Positions 1-7,518 of a DNA stretch of 22,442 bases are shown here, piece after piece. The notes below the pieces were generated by a model, which had not been told where the DNA came from, did not search any database, and saw only the letters and a list, made by a program, of their open reading frames with translations. Location: the NCBI GenBank assembly GCA_964475835.1, contig CAYYYL010000044.1, positions 1 to 22,442 on the forward strand. Reading direction: 5' to 3'. Each line of letters opens with the position of its first letter. Position 1 is the stretch's first letter. A program made the translations under genes and the position numbers. Source of the DNA: JABDCI01 sp964475835 (GTDB lineage: Bacteria > Verrucomicrobiota > Verrucomicrobiia > JABWAM01).

Positions 1-513
1 TCCAACCCAGGCCTTCTCACTAATTTTTTGGTCCAGTTTTCGGGGGGCAGCTCAGTGGGATTTGCAGGACTCTTTTTGGTGTATGGGCAGAGTGTTCGGG
101 TTTTGGACAGTTTGCGTCAGGTATCACGTGCGGAGGATGTTCTCATGGCAAACGTGGAGTACTTGCGAACGCGAAGTTGGACCCAGCTGACAAATGTCTA
201 TACGACCACTTCGGCAACGATTCCTTCACAGAGCAGTTCAAATCTCATCGAATCCATCAATTATGTGGTCCTTTCGGGAACGACAAACAGCCCTGTTTGC
301 ACTCATCTGGAGCTTCTCTCGACAGATCCCCTGAGAATGGGGTTAAAGAACGCAAAACGCGATTTTCTGTTTAGTCCAAGCACAGTTACTTCAACGACAT
401 CGATGATTCGTGCGACGGTCCTGCTTTCCTGGGACTCTATGCAGGGAAAAACAGTGACCAACTCCATGACCGTTAGCATCACAAAGGGAGGAATGACTGC
501 AGATGTTTATTAA
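1..513 (+). CDS. Type IV prepilin-like protein, PilV-like (module A), 5' end incomplete or disrupted
   Basis: The reading frame is open from the left edge to the TAA at 511-513. It encodes a hydrophobic segment (VGFAGLFLVYG) followed by a charged amphipathic helix (RAEDVLMANVEYLRTRSW), the usual start of a mature pilin, then a Thr/Ser-rich C-terminal region. The order before a W-like and an X-like gene makes it the V-like member of module A; the helix end resembles the E-N-V-G-T-W stretch of the module B V protein. The prepilin cleavage motif (Q-A-F-S-L-I, bases 8-25) lies in frame 2, not in this frame, and would join this frame only if the T run at 24-29 were one base longer. The Glu expected at mature position 5 is not visible either. 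A TTG at 28 could start the frame but would leave no leader. The gene may be truncated by the window, frameshifted, or affected by a sequence error. It overlaps the next gene by 11 bases. Confidence 0.6.
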   Translation, partial: SNPGLLTNFLVQFSGGSSVGFAGLFLVYGQSVRVLDSLRQVSRAEDVLMANVEYLRTRSWTQLTNVYTTTSATIPSQSSSNLIESINYVVLSGTTNSPVCTHLELLSTDPLRMGLKNAKRDFLFSPSTVTSTTSMIRATVLLSWDSMQGKTVTNSMTVSITKGGMTADVY

Positions 514-1045
514 AATAAATTGGCGGAGAAAGCTGGACCAACTGGCGATGACGTTATTGGAAATCATGATCGCCATGACTATTGGAGTTACCATGCTTGG
601 GATGGCGGTTGCGTCCTCTGTCGAGCTTTATAAAAACTTTGCAGCCGCCACGGCATATCGAAATATTCATGAAGATGCCAGGAAGTCTCTGGCATTTATC
701 AGTCGCGATATTCGTTCGGCTAGCAATGTTTCAAGTTTTGCTTCCTCGGCCATTACACTTCAAGTCATCAATTCCACTGGAGCAGTGGACACAATTCGTT
801 ACCAGCTGATCAACAGTAATCTTGTGAGAAGTGTCACTACCGGAACATCTACGTTCACAACCAATCTTTTAACAGACAATGTTACTTATGTGAATTTCGA
901 ACGCTGGACCAATCCTGGGGCTCCAGCATCAGATAATACCGACACTTATGAAATACGAGCAAGTTTGACGGTCACCAATTCTTCTTCTTTTCGAATCTCC
1001 AGTGACCTTTTGCAGACCAGAGTGCTGATGCGAAATAAATCTTAG
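503..1045 (+). CDS. Prepilin-type protein, PilW-like (module A)
   Basis: The 180-residue product has a class III (prepilin) signal: a basic leader of 15 residues ending in Ala, then M-T-L-L-E with Glu at mature position 5 and a hydrophobic helix (about residues 16-40). The stretch FISRDIRSAS near residue 70 is typical of PilW-like minor pilins. The rest is a Ser/Thr/Asn-rich beta-type domain. By family knowledge it would be processed by a prepilin peptidase and assembled into the inner-membrane-anchored tip complex of a pilus or type II-like pseudopilus. The ATG at 503 overlaps the preceding V-like gene by 11 bases, and the X-like gene follows 14 bases downstream, so the set is almost surely one operon. 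Ala rather than Gly precedes the cleavage site, as in the W-like protein of module B. Confidence 0.85.
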   Translation: MFIKINWRRKLDQLAMTLLEIMIAMTIGVTMLGMAVASSVELYKNFAAATAYRNIHEDARKSLAFISRDIRSASNVSSFASSAITLQVINSTGAVDTIRYQLINSNLVRSVTTGTSTFTTNLLTDNVTYVNFERWTNPGAPASDNTDTYEIRASLTVTNSSSFRISSDLLQTRVLMRNKS

Positions 1046-1059
1046 AATTAGGAGGTTTT

Positions 1060-2364
1060 ATGAGCCTGTTTTTTAAAAACAAAGGGTCAACCCTCATCTC
1101 TGTATTGGTACTGCTTACTGTTCTCACCGCGGTTTCCGGATCCATGATCGTAATGGTTGCTCAAGAATATGTTCTGAGTAAACGCTCTCTGGCATGGAAT
1201 CAGGCTGTATACACTGCAGAAAGCGGGATTGATACGGGATGGAATGAGGTGAATAAATTGACGGCGATCAATACCAATGGCACTTTTATGTCCGGCTGGA
1301 CGAGCTCGGGGGCGAATACCTGGAGTTTGTCCAATCAGACCCTTACGGCACTCGGTGGTTACGAGAGTAATTCAACCTATTCTGTTTTGGTCACCACCAA
1401 TTCTCCCCAAGCAGGATACATTACAATCACTGCAAGCGGAACCACAACCTCCCCGGGAATTGTCATCAGCCAAACTCGAAATGTGACTGCTATTTTGAGA
1501 CCTGTTTATCCCTTTAGTATGGCGATACTTTCGAAAGGTTTGATCGATTTTAATGGAAATGCGGCCATTCTTGATTCCTTTAATTCGACTACTGCGGCAT
1601 ATAGCGCTGGAACCCGGCGTGCACATGGCAATATTGGCACGAATGGCAGTCTAATCGATGCCGCGGGACTCGATCTTTATGGAAGCGCTCAGACAGGCCC
1701 TGGAGGCGTGGTGACCACAGCCCCGGGATTCAATATGTTTCAGCCTGGGGGATCTGATTCTGGAACTAACACGATTTCAGATGGTTTAAAAGTTTCCATT
1801 CCAGATGTGACCCTGCCTACAGGTTTTTCGCCTTCTACGACTTATGGAAATGTGACCTCCAGCACGACGGTCACCGGGGCTTCCGGAGCGACGACCCAAT
1901 ATCAGATGAGCTCTATTAATTTGAACGGTGGCGGGAAAACTCTAACTATTAGTGGCGCTGGGAAGGTTCAAATCTATGTGTCTGGTGCGATTGATATTGG
2001 TGGCAATGCAGGAATTGAAATTGTTCCTACTGCGGGATTAACACTTACAGTGGAGTTTTACGTTGGCGGTTCCATTAACCTCGATGGAAATGGCCTTGCA
2101 AACACAAGTCAGTTTGCCCCCTCTTGCTACATCTATGGTTTGCCTACATGCACCTCATTTTCCATTAATGGAACAGCCGATCTGAAAGCAGCTGTTTATG
2201 TGCCTAATGCTACTGCAACCCTTGCGGGAGGAGCTTATATGGAGGGGGCCTTGGTGGCGAGCTCCATCAACGCCGTAGGAACCATAGATTTCCATTATGA
2301 TGAAGCTTTGGCGAATCAGGGAAGAGTCACCAACTATTTGCTAGTATCCTGGAGAGAATTTTGA
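1060..2364 (+). CDS. PilX-like long pilin with glycine-rich extracellular domain (module A)
   Basis: The product has 434 residues and the ATG has a clear GGAGG ribosome site at 1051-1055. The leader ends in Gly9; the mature protein starts S-T-L-I-S, so position 5 is Ser instead of Glu. After the hydrophobic helix comes A-E-S-G-I-D (about residue 55), a hallmark of the PilX N-terminal region. From about residue 155 the protein is Gly/Asn/Thr-rich with short repeated strands, including G-N-I-G-T-N-G-S, and it ends near F-H-Y-D-E-A-L, a pattern I associate with the C-terminal domain of many uncharacterised PilX-like proteins (DUF7305-type). It is probably an exposed, beta-rich tip or adhesive subunit; that role is inferred. 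The stop overlaps the TTG start of the next gene (TTGA at 2361-2364). It is the shortest of three X-like paralogues in the window. Confidence 0.82.
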   Translation: MSLFFKNKGSTLISVLVLLTVLTAVSGSMIVMVAQEYVLSKRSLAWNQAVYTAESGIDTGWNEVNKLTAINTNGTFMSGWTSSGANTWSLSNQTLTALGGYESNSTYSVLVTTNSPQAGYITITASGTTTSPGIVISQTRNVTAILRPVYPFSMAILSKGLIDFNGNAAILDSFNSTTAAYSAGTRRAHGNIGTNGSLIDAAGLDLYGSAQTGPGGVVTTAPGFNMFQPGGSDSGTNTISDGLKVSIPDVTLPTGFSPSTTYGNVTSSTTVTGASGATTQYQMSSINLNGGGKTLTISGAGKVQIYVSGAIDIGGNAGIEIVPTAGLTLTVEFYVGGSINLDGNGLANTSQFAPSCYIYGLPTCTSFSINGTADLKAAVYVPNATATLAGGAYMEGALVASSINAVGTIDFHYDEALANQGRVTNYLLVSWREF

Positions 2365-2999
2365 AAACAACATTTTCATGGTGGATTTGTTTGTTTATTG
2401 CAATGAGTTTGTATGCCGAGGAATCCCAGGCGCCAATGTACTACCAGAGTTTCCATCCTGATGACCCACATCGACTGATACATCACTTTCGCCTGGATGG
2501 GAAGGATATGACGGTCGAAACTGGAGGAAATTGGATGGCTGTTTGTCCGGCAGGTGACTCCCTGGTTTCATTTTATGATCGTTCCCAGGACGGTTGCTCC
2601 ATTGATGTGGTGGTGACCAAGCTTGAAAAACCCCCGTCTAATGAAAAGGAGGCCTTTCAGCTTTATCTTGCTAGACTAGACACCATATACCCAAAGCCCT
2701 TTGTCAAGGATGCTCGAATTCGGGAAGTGATTGGCGAATATCCTCAAACTTATATTCTTGCGGCCTCTGAAACAGAGGCTCCTAATCGAATATCCACTTT
2801 TTTTTATGTTGCCCCCAATATTTATGAAGTGACTTTGCAAGTAAGGAGTCGATTGGTTGGAAGTACAAGGCAGAGCTATTCCAATATGTTAAAGTCCATT
2901 CACTATGAAAATATGGAGCAACCTCCTTTAACACAAGACGTGCAATTGGCTTCCCTTCAATCGAGAGTTAAAGAACACCCGGCGTCTGAGGCCCCCTAG
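2361..2999 (+). CDS. Exported protein of unknown function ending pilin module A
   Basis: The 212-residue product starts at TTG 2361, which overlaps the stop of the X-like gene and has GGAGAG at 2351-2356 just upstream; the next in-frame ATG would cut into the signal peptide. Residues 1-19 form a signal peptide (basic start, W-W-I-C-L-F-I-A core, cleavage after L-Y-A). The mature part has no motif I recognise. It holds two Cys (in A-V-C-P and G-C-S-I) and alternating strand-like segments in its second half, ending in a segment like Y-S-N-M-L-K-S-I. This layout resembles the exported protein that ends module C on the opposite strand, although identity is low. Translational coupling to the pilins suggests it acts with them in the periplasm or outside; a fold of the PsbP/DcrB/MOG1 kind is a guess only. 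Confidence 0.75.
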   Translation: MKTTFSWWICLFIAMSLYAEESQAPMYYQSFHPDDPHRLIHHFRLDGKDMTVETGGNWMAVCPAGDSLVSFYDRSQDGCSIDVVVTKLEKPPSNEKEAFQLYLARLDTIYPKPFVKDARIREVIGEYPQTYILAASETEAPNRISTFFYVAPNIYEVTLQVRSRLVGSTRQSYSNMLKSIHYENMEQPPLTQDVQLASLQSRVKEHPASEAP

Positions 3000-3017
3000 T
3001 TGGGCTATGAGGTGGCA

Positions 3018-3611
3018 CTATTTGACTTCCGTCAAACAGCCTGCGAAGCGAACGAACAGCGCCTCGGTTTCTGGAAGCCATTTAGAATCGGCAAGGTAGC
3101 CGAGGGTAACGAGTTGGCTGTCGAGAAAGCAGTAGCGATGAAAACCGTGAAGAACCCCGATCGGTTCCGTTTGTTGAAAGCGTACGATGACCTGGGCATC
3201 GTTTTCAGTTCCCGTCCACTGATCGATGGTGAAGTTGCCTGTGGCGGTGTTTGCCGTCCAACGTTCTTTCAAAATAGCAAGTGCCCCGGACATGGTGGTG
3301 ATGGGATTGCGTTTACTGTCGAGGAGGGTTTCGATTTTGAATCCAATGACGGCGGTGCCCATTTCGGGGGTGGCTCCCGCCGCATCGTAGCCAAAAAGAT
3401 TGTTGCTCCACCTCCAGCCCGGAATTTCAGGAAATTGGAAGAGGTGTTGCTGGGTCTTGATCCGGATGACGCTCTGTTCTCCGCTCTCCTCATTTTCGGA
3501 GGGAAGGACAGCGGGAAAGATTTCGACGGATTCCGCCATCGCGTGTTGAAGTCCAAGGCAACACGCAAGAAGGAGGGCTCGTTGCCGATCTTTTGAGATC
3601 CACATACGCAT
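3018..3611 (-). CDS. Exported protein of unknown function ending pilin module C
   Basis: The 197-residue product starts at ATG 3611 with AAGG eight bases upstream. Residues 1-26 look like a signal peptide with a long basic start (K-D-R-Q-R), an A-L-L-L-A-C-C-L-G-L core and cleavage after A-M-A. The mature part contains G-W-R-W, a strand rich centre (G-T-A-V-I-G-F-K-I-E) and an end segment H-R-Y-C-F-L-D-S-Q-L-V-T-L-G-Y followed by an amphipathic helix. The sequence is not recognised; the order of elements is like that of the exported protein at 2361-2999. It follows the X-like gene of module C by 20 bases on the same strand, so it is probably the last gene of that operon. A + strand frame covers the same stretch, but it has no ribosome site and no signal peptide, so this strand is preferred. 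Confidence 0.75.
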   Translation of the reverse strand: MRMWISKDRQRALLLACCLGLQHAMAESVEIFPAVLPSENEESGEQSVIRIKTQQHLFQFPEIPGWRWSNNLFGYDAAGATPEMGTAVIGFKIETLLDSKRNPITTMSGALAILKERWTANTATGNFTIDQWTGTENDAQVIVRFQQTEPIGVLHGFHRYCFLDSQLVTLGYLADSKWLPETEALFVRFAGCLTEVK

Positions 3612-3631
3612 ATCGATGGCCTTAAAAAGTT

Positions 3632-5896
3632 TTAGAAATCACGCCAGACGCCCGGGGCAAATCGGCGTACAACCGGGGTCCCCGGGGGGAGTTTGTTGGG
3701 GTTTAGCAGTTCCGTGTTAAAGGCATAGTAACGGGTCGGAGGATTATACACATTATTGGCACCGCCACCCGCGTCGACAAAATAGCTTTTGGATTGCTTG
3801 CTGAAAAAAAGACTGACCATCGAGCCGGATATTTTGAAATTGGCACCCCCCATGTCCTCCATAAAGCGGGGATAGTTATGGATTCCCCCCGTCGAACCAC
3901 CGGCGGCTCCATTTGCATTGGTGAAGCGAGCGGATTTGCTGCTGTGGGAGGAACCGGCGATTACGGCGGCGTTCACCTCGGTGACGACATTGCCCCCTGT
4001 TTTTCGTAAATTAAAGAGGGTGCTTCCCGGAGAGAATGAGGATGTGTTGTCCCATGATCCGGAACCGGAGAGGACATTTTGAGCCCACCTGCTCGACATG
4101 AAGCTGACGGCGTCTGCGACGATCATCGCCGGTTTGACTCCCGTGGCGGGATTGGAACTGCTGATGGTTCCGGTGGGATCGAGCGAAGCTTCCCGGTTTG
4201 GATTGGAAAGAGTGCCTCTTCCCCCCGTCCCCCCTTCGGGGGCCGTGGCGCCATCTCCGTCGGCATTGAAGTTTCCAAGCACGTAGGCGGGGGTTTCGGA
4301 GACAATGCTAATCCCACGGGAGGAGGTGGGAAGGGTGAAGTTTTTCGTCGCACTGGCTCCACCCGAGGATTTGTCATTGATGCGCAGGCCGGGGCGGTAG
4401 CTTGCCGGTGCGAAACCGTCGCTCGTGGCCGGAGACGTGCCGGAACCATTGTAGCCATCGTCGTAAAAATAAATCATGCCATTGAATTTTACGGGCATGG
4501 CGGAGCCAATGGGATTGCCAGCGGCGTCGTTGACAATGGGATTTCCCGTGGAATCAGCTTTGAAGGTACCGTCGGGATTGACGGCATTGTAGAGGGATTC
4601 CAGATTAAGCTCCGACATGGAGATCTTTTGTCCATCCATGACATATTCCCGATGATCGTGAACCGTGGTCCGGGCGGGCGGGATGATATTGTTTTTATTG
4701 TAAAGATTGATGGTTCGGAACCCGAGGACATTATTACCGGCGTCCTTGACTGGAACTTTGAAAAAGACATTGGTGCCGCTGCGATGAATGACCAGGGAGG
4801 CTGAATAAGCCATTTTGGCTTTTTTCGATGAAGAGCTTTCGGAGGTAGTGCTGGGACTCCAGACGACATTGTCTGTGGTGACGATCGAAGGCTTTTCGAT
4901 CATGACGTGATAAGGATTATCCGGATCCGTGGCGGTGGCAAGCACTTCAGGTGGGAGGGGAGGGTTGATGGTGTTGATTCCCTGGTCGGAGGTTTTTACC
5001 CCTCCACCCCATTTCGTTAGAGCACCCGTGGCCCAATCCCCGGCATTACTATCGTAGTATCTCTGACCCCCGGAGCGCTCCTGTCCGTCGATCATGGAGC
5101 CTGAGCGGGGGTTTTTCACACGGAAAGGACCATTGGGTGTATTGTCCCATGGGCCGGAGGATGTCCACGTTCCGGTTCGCGAATTCCACTGCTTCAAACC
5201 CCGAAGAAGGTCACCAGACAAGGTCAGGTTATCCCGAATGTCGATCGAACCATGGTTGTTGAAATAGAAGTTTCCGTTAACATGAACTTTCCCATCGATG
5301 ATCATGTTAGGGCCGTTGAAAAGTTCCATGTCTCCGTTGTAGTAGACCGCGTACTGAAAAATGGGAATGTAGTCGATGAAGAGCTCCTGACGAACCGTCT
5401 GAGGGATGTTGAATCGACCATTCTGGATGGCCGTTGCCTGGCAGATGACCGTGGCACGGCTGCTGGTGAGTCCCGCGAACGGATCTGTGCTTGTGGTGGG
5501 GATGAGCGTTCTTACGAAAACGTTGGTACTCGTCGAGGAGGGATAGTAGTTCGAAATTCCCGTAAAGGAGGATTGGGAAAGGCCGGCCACGCTTGAAGGA
5601 GGGTTAAGGTTTGCAAGATCGGCGGTGGAGGGTGCGACGTAGTTGGCCATATACCCACTAAGCGGATACTGCCCCACCATTAGATTCTTGATTTGTGCCA
5701 TAGAACGGCGGACAGCAGCTTCGGCTCCATAGAGTGATTGAATGCGCTCGGTACGGCGGACGATTTGAACATTCTCTGTACCCGCCCATTGCATCAGGCC
5801 GGCCAGCAAGAGGGAGAGCACGGCGATGTAGGCCATCGTGATGATGAGGGCGGACCCACGCGTGATAAAGGAGGGGGGGGCGGTTATCCTTTTCAT
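3632..5896 (-). CDS. PilX-like very long pilin with large extracellular domain (module C)
   Basis: With 754 residues this is the largest pilin-like protein here. The leader ends in Gly14; the mature part begins S-A-L-I-I, with Ile instead of Glu at position 5, and a hydrophobic helix follows (about residues 15-38). The downstream helix contains L-A-G-L-M-Q-W-A-G-T-E, matching the module B X protein (L-A-G-L-L-E-Y-A-G-S-E). Around residues 180-225 lies the element Y-A-V-Y-Y-N-G-D followed by I-D-G-K-V-H-V-N-G-N-F-Y-F, shared in form with the module B protein. The remainder is Gly/Ser/Asn/Pro-rich, with segments such as F-Y-D-D-G-Y-N-G-S-G. It probably projects a beta-rich domain from a pilus or pseudopilus tip. 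It lies 10 bases after the W-like gene and 20 bases before the exported-protein gene. Function beyond pilin-like assembly is not known. Confidence 0.82.
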   Translation of the reverse strand: MKRITAPPSFITRGSALIITMAYIAVLSLLLAGLMQWAGTENVQIVRRTERIQSLYGAEAAVRRSMAQIKNLMVGQYPLSGYMANYVAPSTADLANLNPPSSVAGLSQSSFTGISNYYPSSTSTNVFVRTLIPTTSTDPFAGLTSSRATVICQATAIQNGRFNIPQTVRQELFIDYIPIFQYAVYYNGDMELFNGPNMIIDGKVHVNGNFYFNNHGSIDIRDNLTLSGDLLRGLKQWNSRTGTWTSSGPWDNTPNGPFRVKNPRSGSMIDGQERSGGQRYYDSNAGDWATGALTKWGGGVKTSDQGINTINPPLPPEVLATATDPDNPYHVMIEKPSIVTTDNVVWSPSTTSESSSSKKAKMAYSASLVIHRSGTNVFFKVPVKDAGNNVLGFRTINLYNKNNIIPPARTTVHDHREYVMDGQKISMSELNLESLYNAVNPDGTFKADSTGNPIVNDAAGNPIGSAMPVKFNGMIYFYDDGYNGSGTSPATSDGFAPASYRPGLRINDKSSGGASATKNFTLPTSSRGISIVSETPAYVLGNFNADGDGATAPEGGTGGRGTLSNPNREASLDPTGTISSSNPATGVKPAMIVADAVSFMSSRWAQNVLSGSGSWDNTSSFSPGSTLFNLRKTGGNVVTEVNAAVIAGSSHSSKSARFTNANGAAGGSTGGIHNYPRFMEDMGGANFKISGSMVSLFFSKQSKSYFVDAGGGANNVYNPPTRYYAFNTELLNPNKLPPGTPVVRRFAPGVWRDF

Positions 5897-5906
5897 GTTC
5901 AGTAGA

Positions 5907-6512
5907 TCAGTAGAGGCCCTGATTCCGAAGGGCTATGGAAGAGCGGAGGAAGATCACCTGTTTGCCGTCCTGGTCATTGGGATCCACCAGCCGGATGTTC
6001 ACGACGAAAGCACCTCCGTATTGCTGGAATACCATCTCCGGGTTGGTAATGCCGTCCATGATTTGAAAGGGTTCACCTTTGGTTCGGTTGGGAGCCGTGT
6101 TGCTGCTGGTGCTGGTGTAGTAGTAAAGAGAGGCATTGGTAGCGCCGTTTGCCAGCCGGGTAATGTTGCTGACGAAGAAGTGGGAGTAGAGTTCGCTGGT
6201 GGTGGTGATGCTGTTCGTGGGTGAGTAGACCCGGAAATACATCCCCTGCGAACTGGTGCTGATCACAGGAGAAGATGAAAAGGAGTTGTAAATGGTCGCC
6301 GTGCTACCACGACGGAGTTCTCCCATGATTGTATCCATTCCGGCCCGGGCCTGGCGCTGGATGTTGAGTTGCCCAAAGTTACCGGAAGAAAGCCTGGTGC
6401 TTAGGAGGTAGATTTCCAGCAATCCGAGCATGATCATGGAAAAAATCCCCATGGAGACCATCACCTCCAGGAGGGTCATGCCACGGAAGGGTTGGAAAAA
6501 TGGACGGCGCAT
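5907..6512 (-). CDS. Prepilin-type protein, PilW-like (module C)
   Basis: The 201-residue product has a prepilin signal: an 11-residue leader (F-R-G at its end), cleavage before M-T-L-L-E-V, Glu at mature position 5, and a hydrophobic helix to about residue 33. The following helix Q-R-Q-A-R-A-G-M-D-T-I-M-G-E-L-R-R-G matches the R-x-x-M-D-x-I-x-x-E-L-R-R pattern of PilW-like minor pilins. The ATG at 6512-6510 lies one base after the stop of the V-like gene, so translation is probably coupled. The C-terminal part is strand-rich and ends in a putative beta hairpin (V-I-F-L-R-S-S-I-A-L-R). It belongs to the inner-membrane to tip assembly of a type IV-like filament, by family knowledge. Confidence 0.87.
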   Translation of the reverse strand: MRRPFFQPFRGMTLLEVMVSMGIFSMIMLGLLEIYLLSTRLSSGNFGQLNIQRQARAGMDTIMGELRRGSTATIYNSFSSSPVISTSSQGMYFRVYSPTNSITTTSELYSHFFVSNITRLANGATNASLYYYTSTSSNTAPNRTKGEPFQIMDGITNPEMVFQQYGGAFVVNIRLVDPNDQDGKQVIFLRSSIALRNQGLY

Positions 6513-6513
6513 T

Positions 6514-7035
6514 TCAGGGATTGTTTCGAATGGTGGTCAGGACGATGGGGGCCTGGGGGCGTCCGAGGAAGGTCCATGTGTTGCTCACGGTGATGAGCAC
6601 GTATTCGAGGTTGGTGTCCGTTCCTGTGGGGGTGGAGATTTTTACATGACGATTGATGACGTAGCTTCCTAGGTCGTCCAGAGGGAGGCTCTGTTCTGTC
6701 GCGAGATTGGAGATGTTGGTCAGGGTGACGGAGTGCCCACGGTATTGGGTGGCGATGAAGTTCGTGAAGGAAACATTCGAATAAAAGTAACCTCCGGCCA
6801 TGTACCTTCCCGAGGCTGTGTTTGTCGTGAAGAAATCAGAATAGGGGGTGTAGAGTGCGTATTCCATCGCCTGTTCCGCATAGCTGACGGAAGTTTCATA
6901 AGCGGATTGATATTTGGTTTGCTCCTGGGTTTTTACAAACCCGACGAGCATGGCGCCAAGCGCCAGCCCCATGATGCTGAGGGAGACCACCATCTCCACA
7001 AGTGTCATTCCGCGATGTTGCGTTCGCCAGTTCAT
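6514..7035 (-). CDS. Prepilin-type protein, PilV-like (module C)
   Basis: The 173-residue product has a 9-residue leader ending in R-G, then M-T-L-V-E-M with Glu at mature position 5 and a hydrophobic helix (S-L-S-I-M-G-L-A-L-G-A-M-L-V). The helix is followed by A-E-Q-A-M-E-Y-A-L, as in PilV/PilE-type minor pilins, and by a Tyr/Thr/Asn-rich domain. An in-frame TGA sits directly before the ATG at 7035, so the start is fixed. No Shine-Dalgarno sequence is visible upstream. It opens module C; the 141 bases separating it from module B could hold a separate promoter, but the best -10-like hexamer (TATAGT, 7055-7050) is too close to the ATG for a normal leader. Confidence 0.85.
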   Translation of the reverse strand: MNWRTQHRGMTLVEMVVSLSIMGLALGAMLVGFVKTQEQTKYQSAYETSVSYAEQAMEYALYTPYSDFFTTNTASGRYMAGGYFYSNVSFTNFIATQYRGHSVTLTNISNLATEQSLPLDDLGSYVINRHVKISTPTGTDTNLEYVLITVSNTWTFLGRPQAPIVLTTIRNNP

Positions 7036-7176
7036 TCAAAACAGCAAATACTATACCAGGGTGATTCCCAAAATTGAAAATCAACCATGCCTAACTCCAA
7101 GCAGGGGAGCCTCTTCCGATTCCCATGCTTTTGTCAATATAGCACACGAATGGGAAATTGCGGCAGGCAAAATCGC

Positions 7177-7518
7177 CTATCCCCCTGTGCGGTGTTTGAT
7201 AAAACGAAAGAGCATGGCGATGCCTGCCATGAGAAAGGCAAGGATGCCGATTCCCGTCAGCCAGCTTGCGGGTGCGGCGGCTGTATCCGATTCGGACCCT
7301 TCGGAGGGGGATTCCGTGGAATCAGTCCCCTCCCTTGAAGGGGAGGGGGTCGGCTGTTGATGGATTTGGTTGGTGGCGCCTTCCTCGAGTTGATCCCGTT
7401 GTTTGAGGACCACTTCCTGATGGAGTCCTGGCTGTTCCTCCTCCGTGTTGAATGCCGCCTGAGTGCCAAGGGGAACTGAGAGCAGAACGAAAAGGAGGGG
7501 GAGGAGGAATGTTTTCAT
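7177..7518 (-). CDS. Small exported membrane protein with C-terminal anchor (end of module B)
   Basis: The 113-residue product starts at ATG 7518, which shares a base with the TGA of the X-like gene (TGATG), a standard sign of translational coupling; a TTG one codon earlier is possible. Residues 1-20 form a signal peptide (L-L-P-L-L-F-V-L-L core, cleavage near T-Q-A). A hydrophilic Glu/Gln/Ser/Pro-rich linker follows, then a transmembrane helix at about residues 84-104 (W-L-T-G-I-G-I-L-A-F-L-M-A-G-I) and a basic tail (F-I-K-H-R-T-G-G). This predicts a protein with an exported N-terminal part and a short cytoplasmic tail. The layout of signal, linker, helix and basic end recalls C-terminally sorted proteins, but I see no LPxTG or PEP motif. 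It holds the fourth-gene position of module B, where modules A and C have exported proteins. Confidence 0.7.
   Translation of the reverse strand: MKTFLLPLLFVLLSVPLGTQAAFNTEEEQPGLHQEVVLKQRDQLEEGATNQIHQQPTPSPSREGTDSTESPSEGSESDTAAAPASWLTGIGILAFLMAGIAMLFRFIKHRTGG

Noticed and set aside
3000..3596. A 198-residue + strand frame opposite the exported protein of module C
   Set aside because: It starts directly at the preceding stop without a ribosome site and has no signal peptide, while the - strand frame has both and continues the module C gene order.
4079..4804. A 241-residue Gly/Asp-rich + strand frame inside the module C X-like gene
   Set aside because: It lies antisense within a long pilin frame; its Gly/Asp bias is what the complement of Ser/Thr/Pro/Ala codons gives.
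7036..7176. TTCAAT and TATAGT as a promoter for module C
   Set aside because: The -10 lies only about 14 bases before the ATG and the -35 is poor, so the promoter cannot be supported although the gap could hold one.
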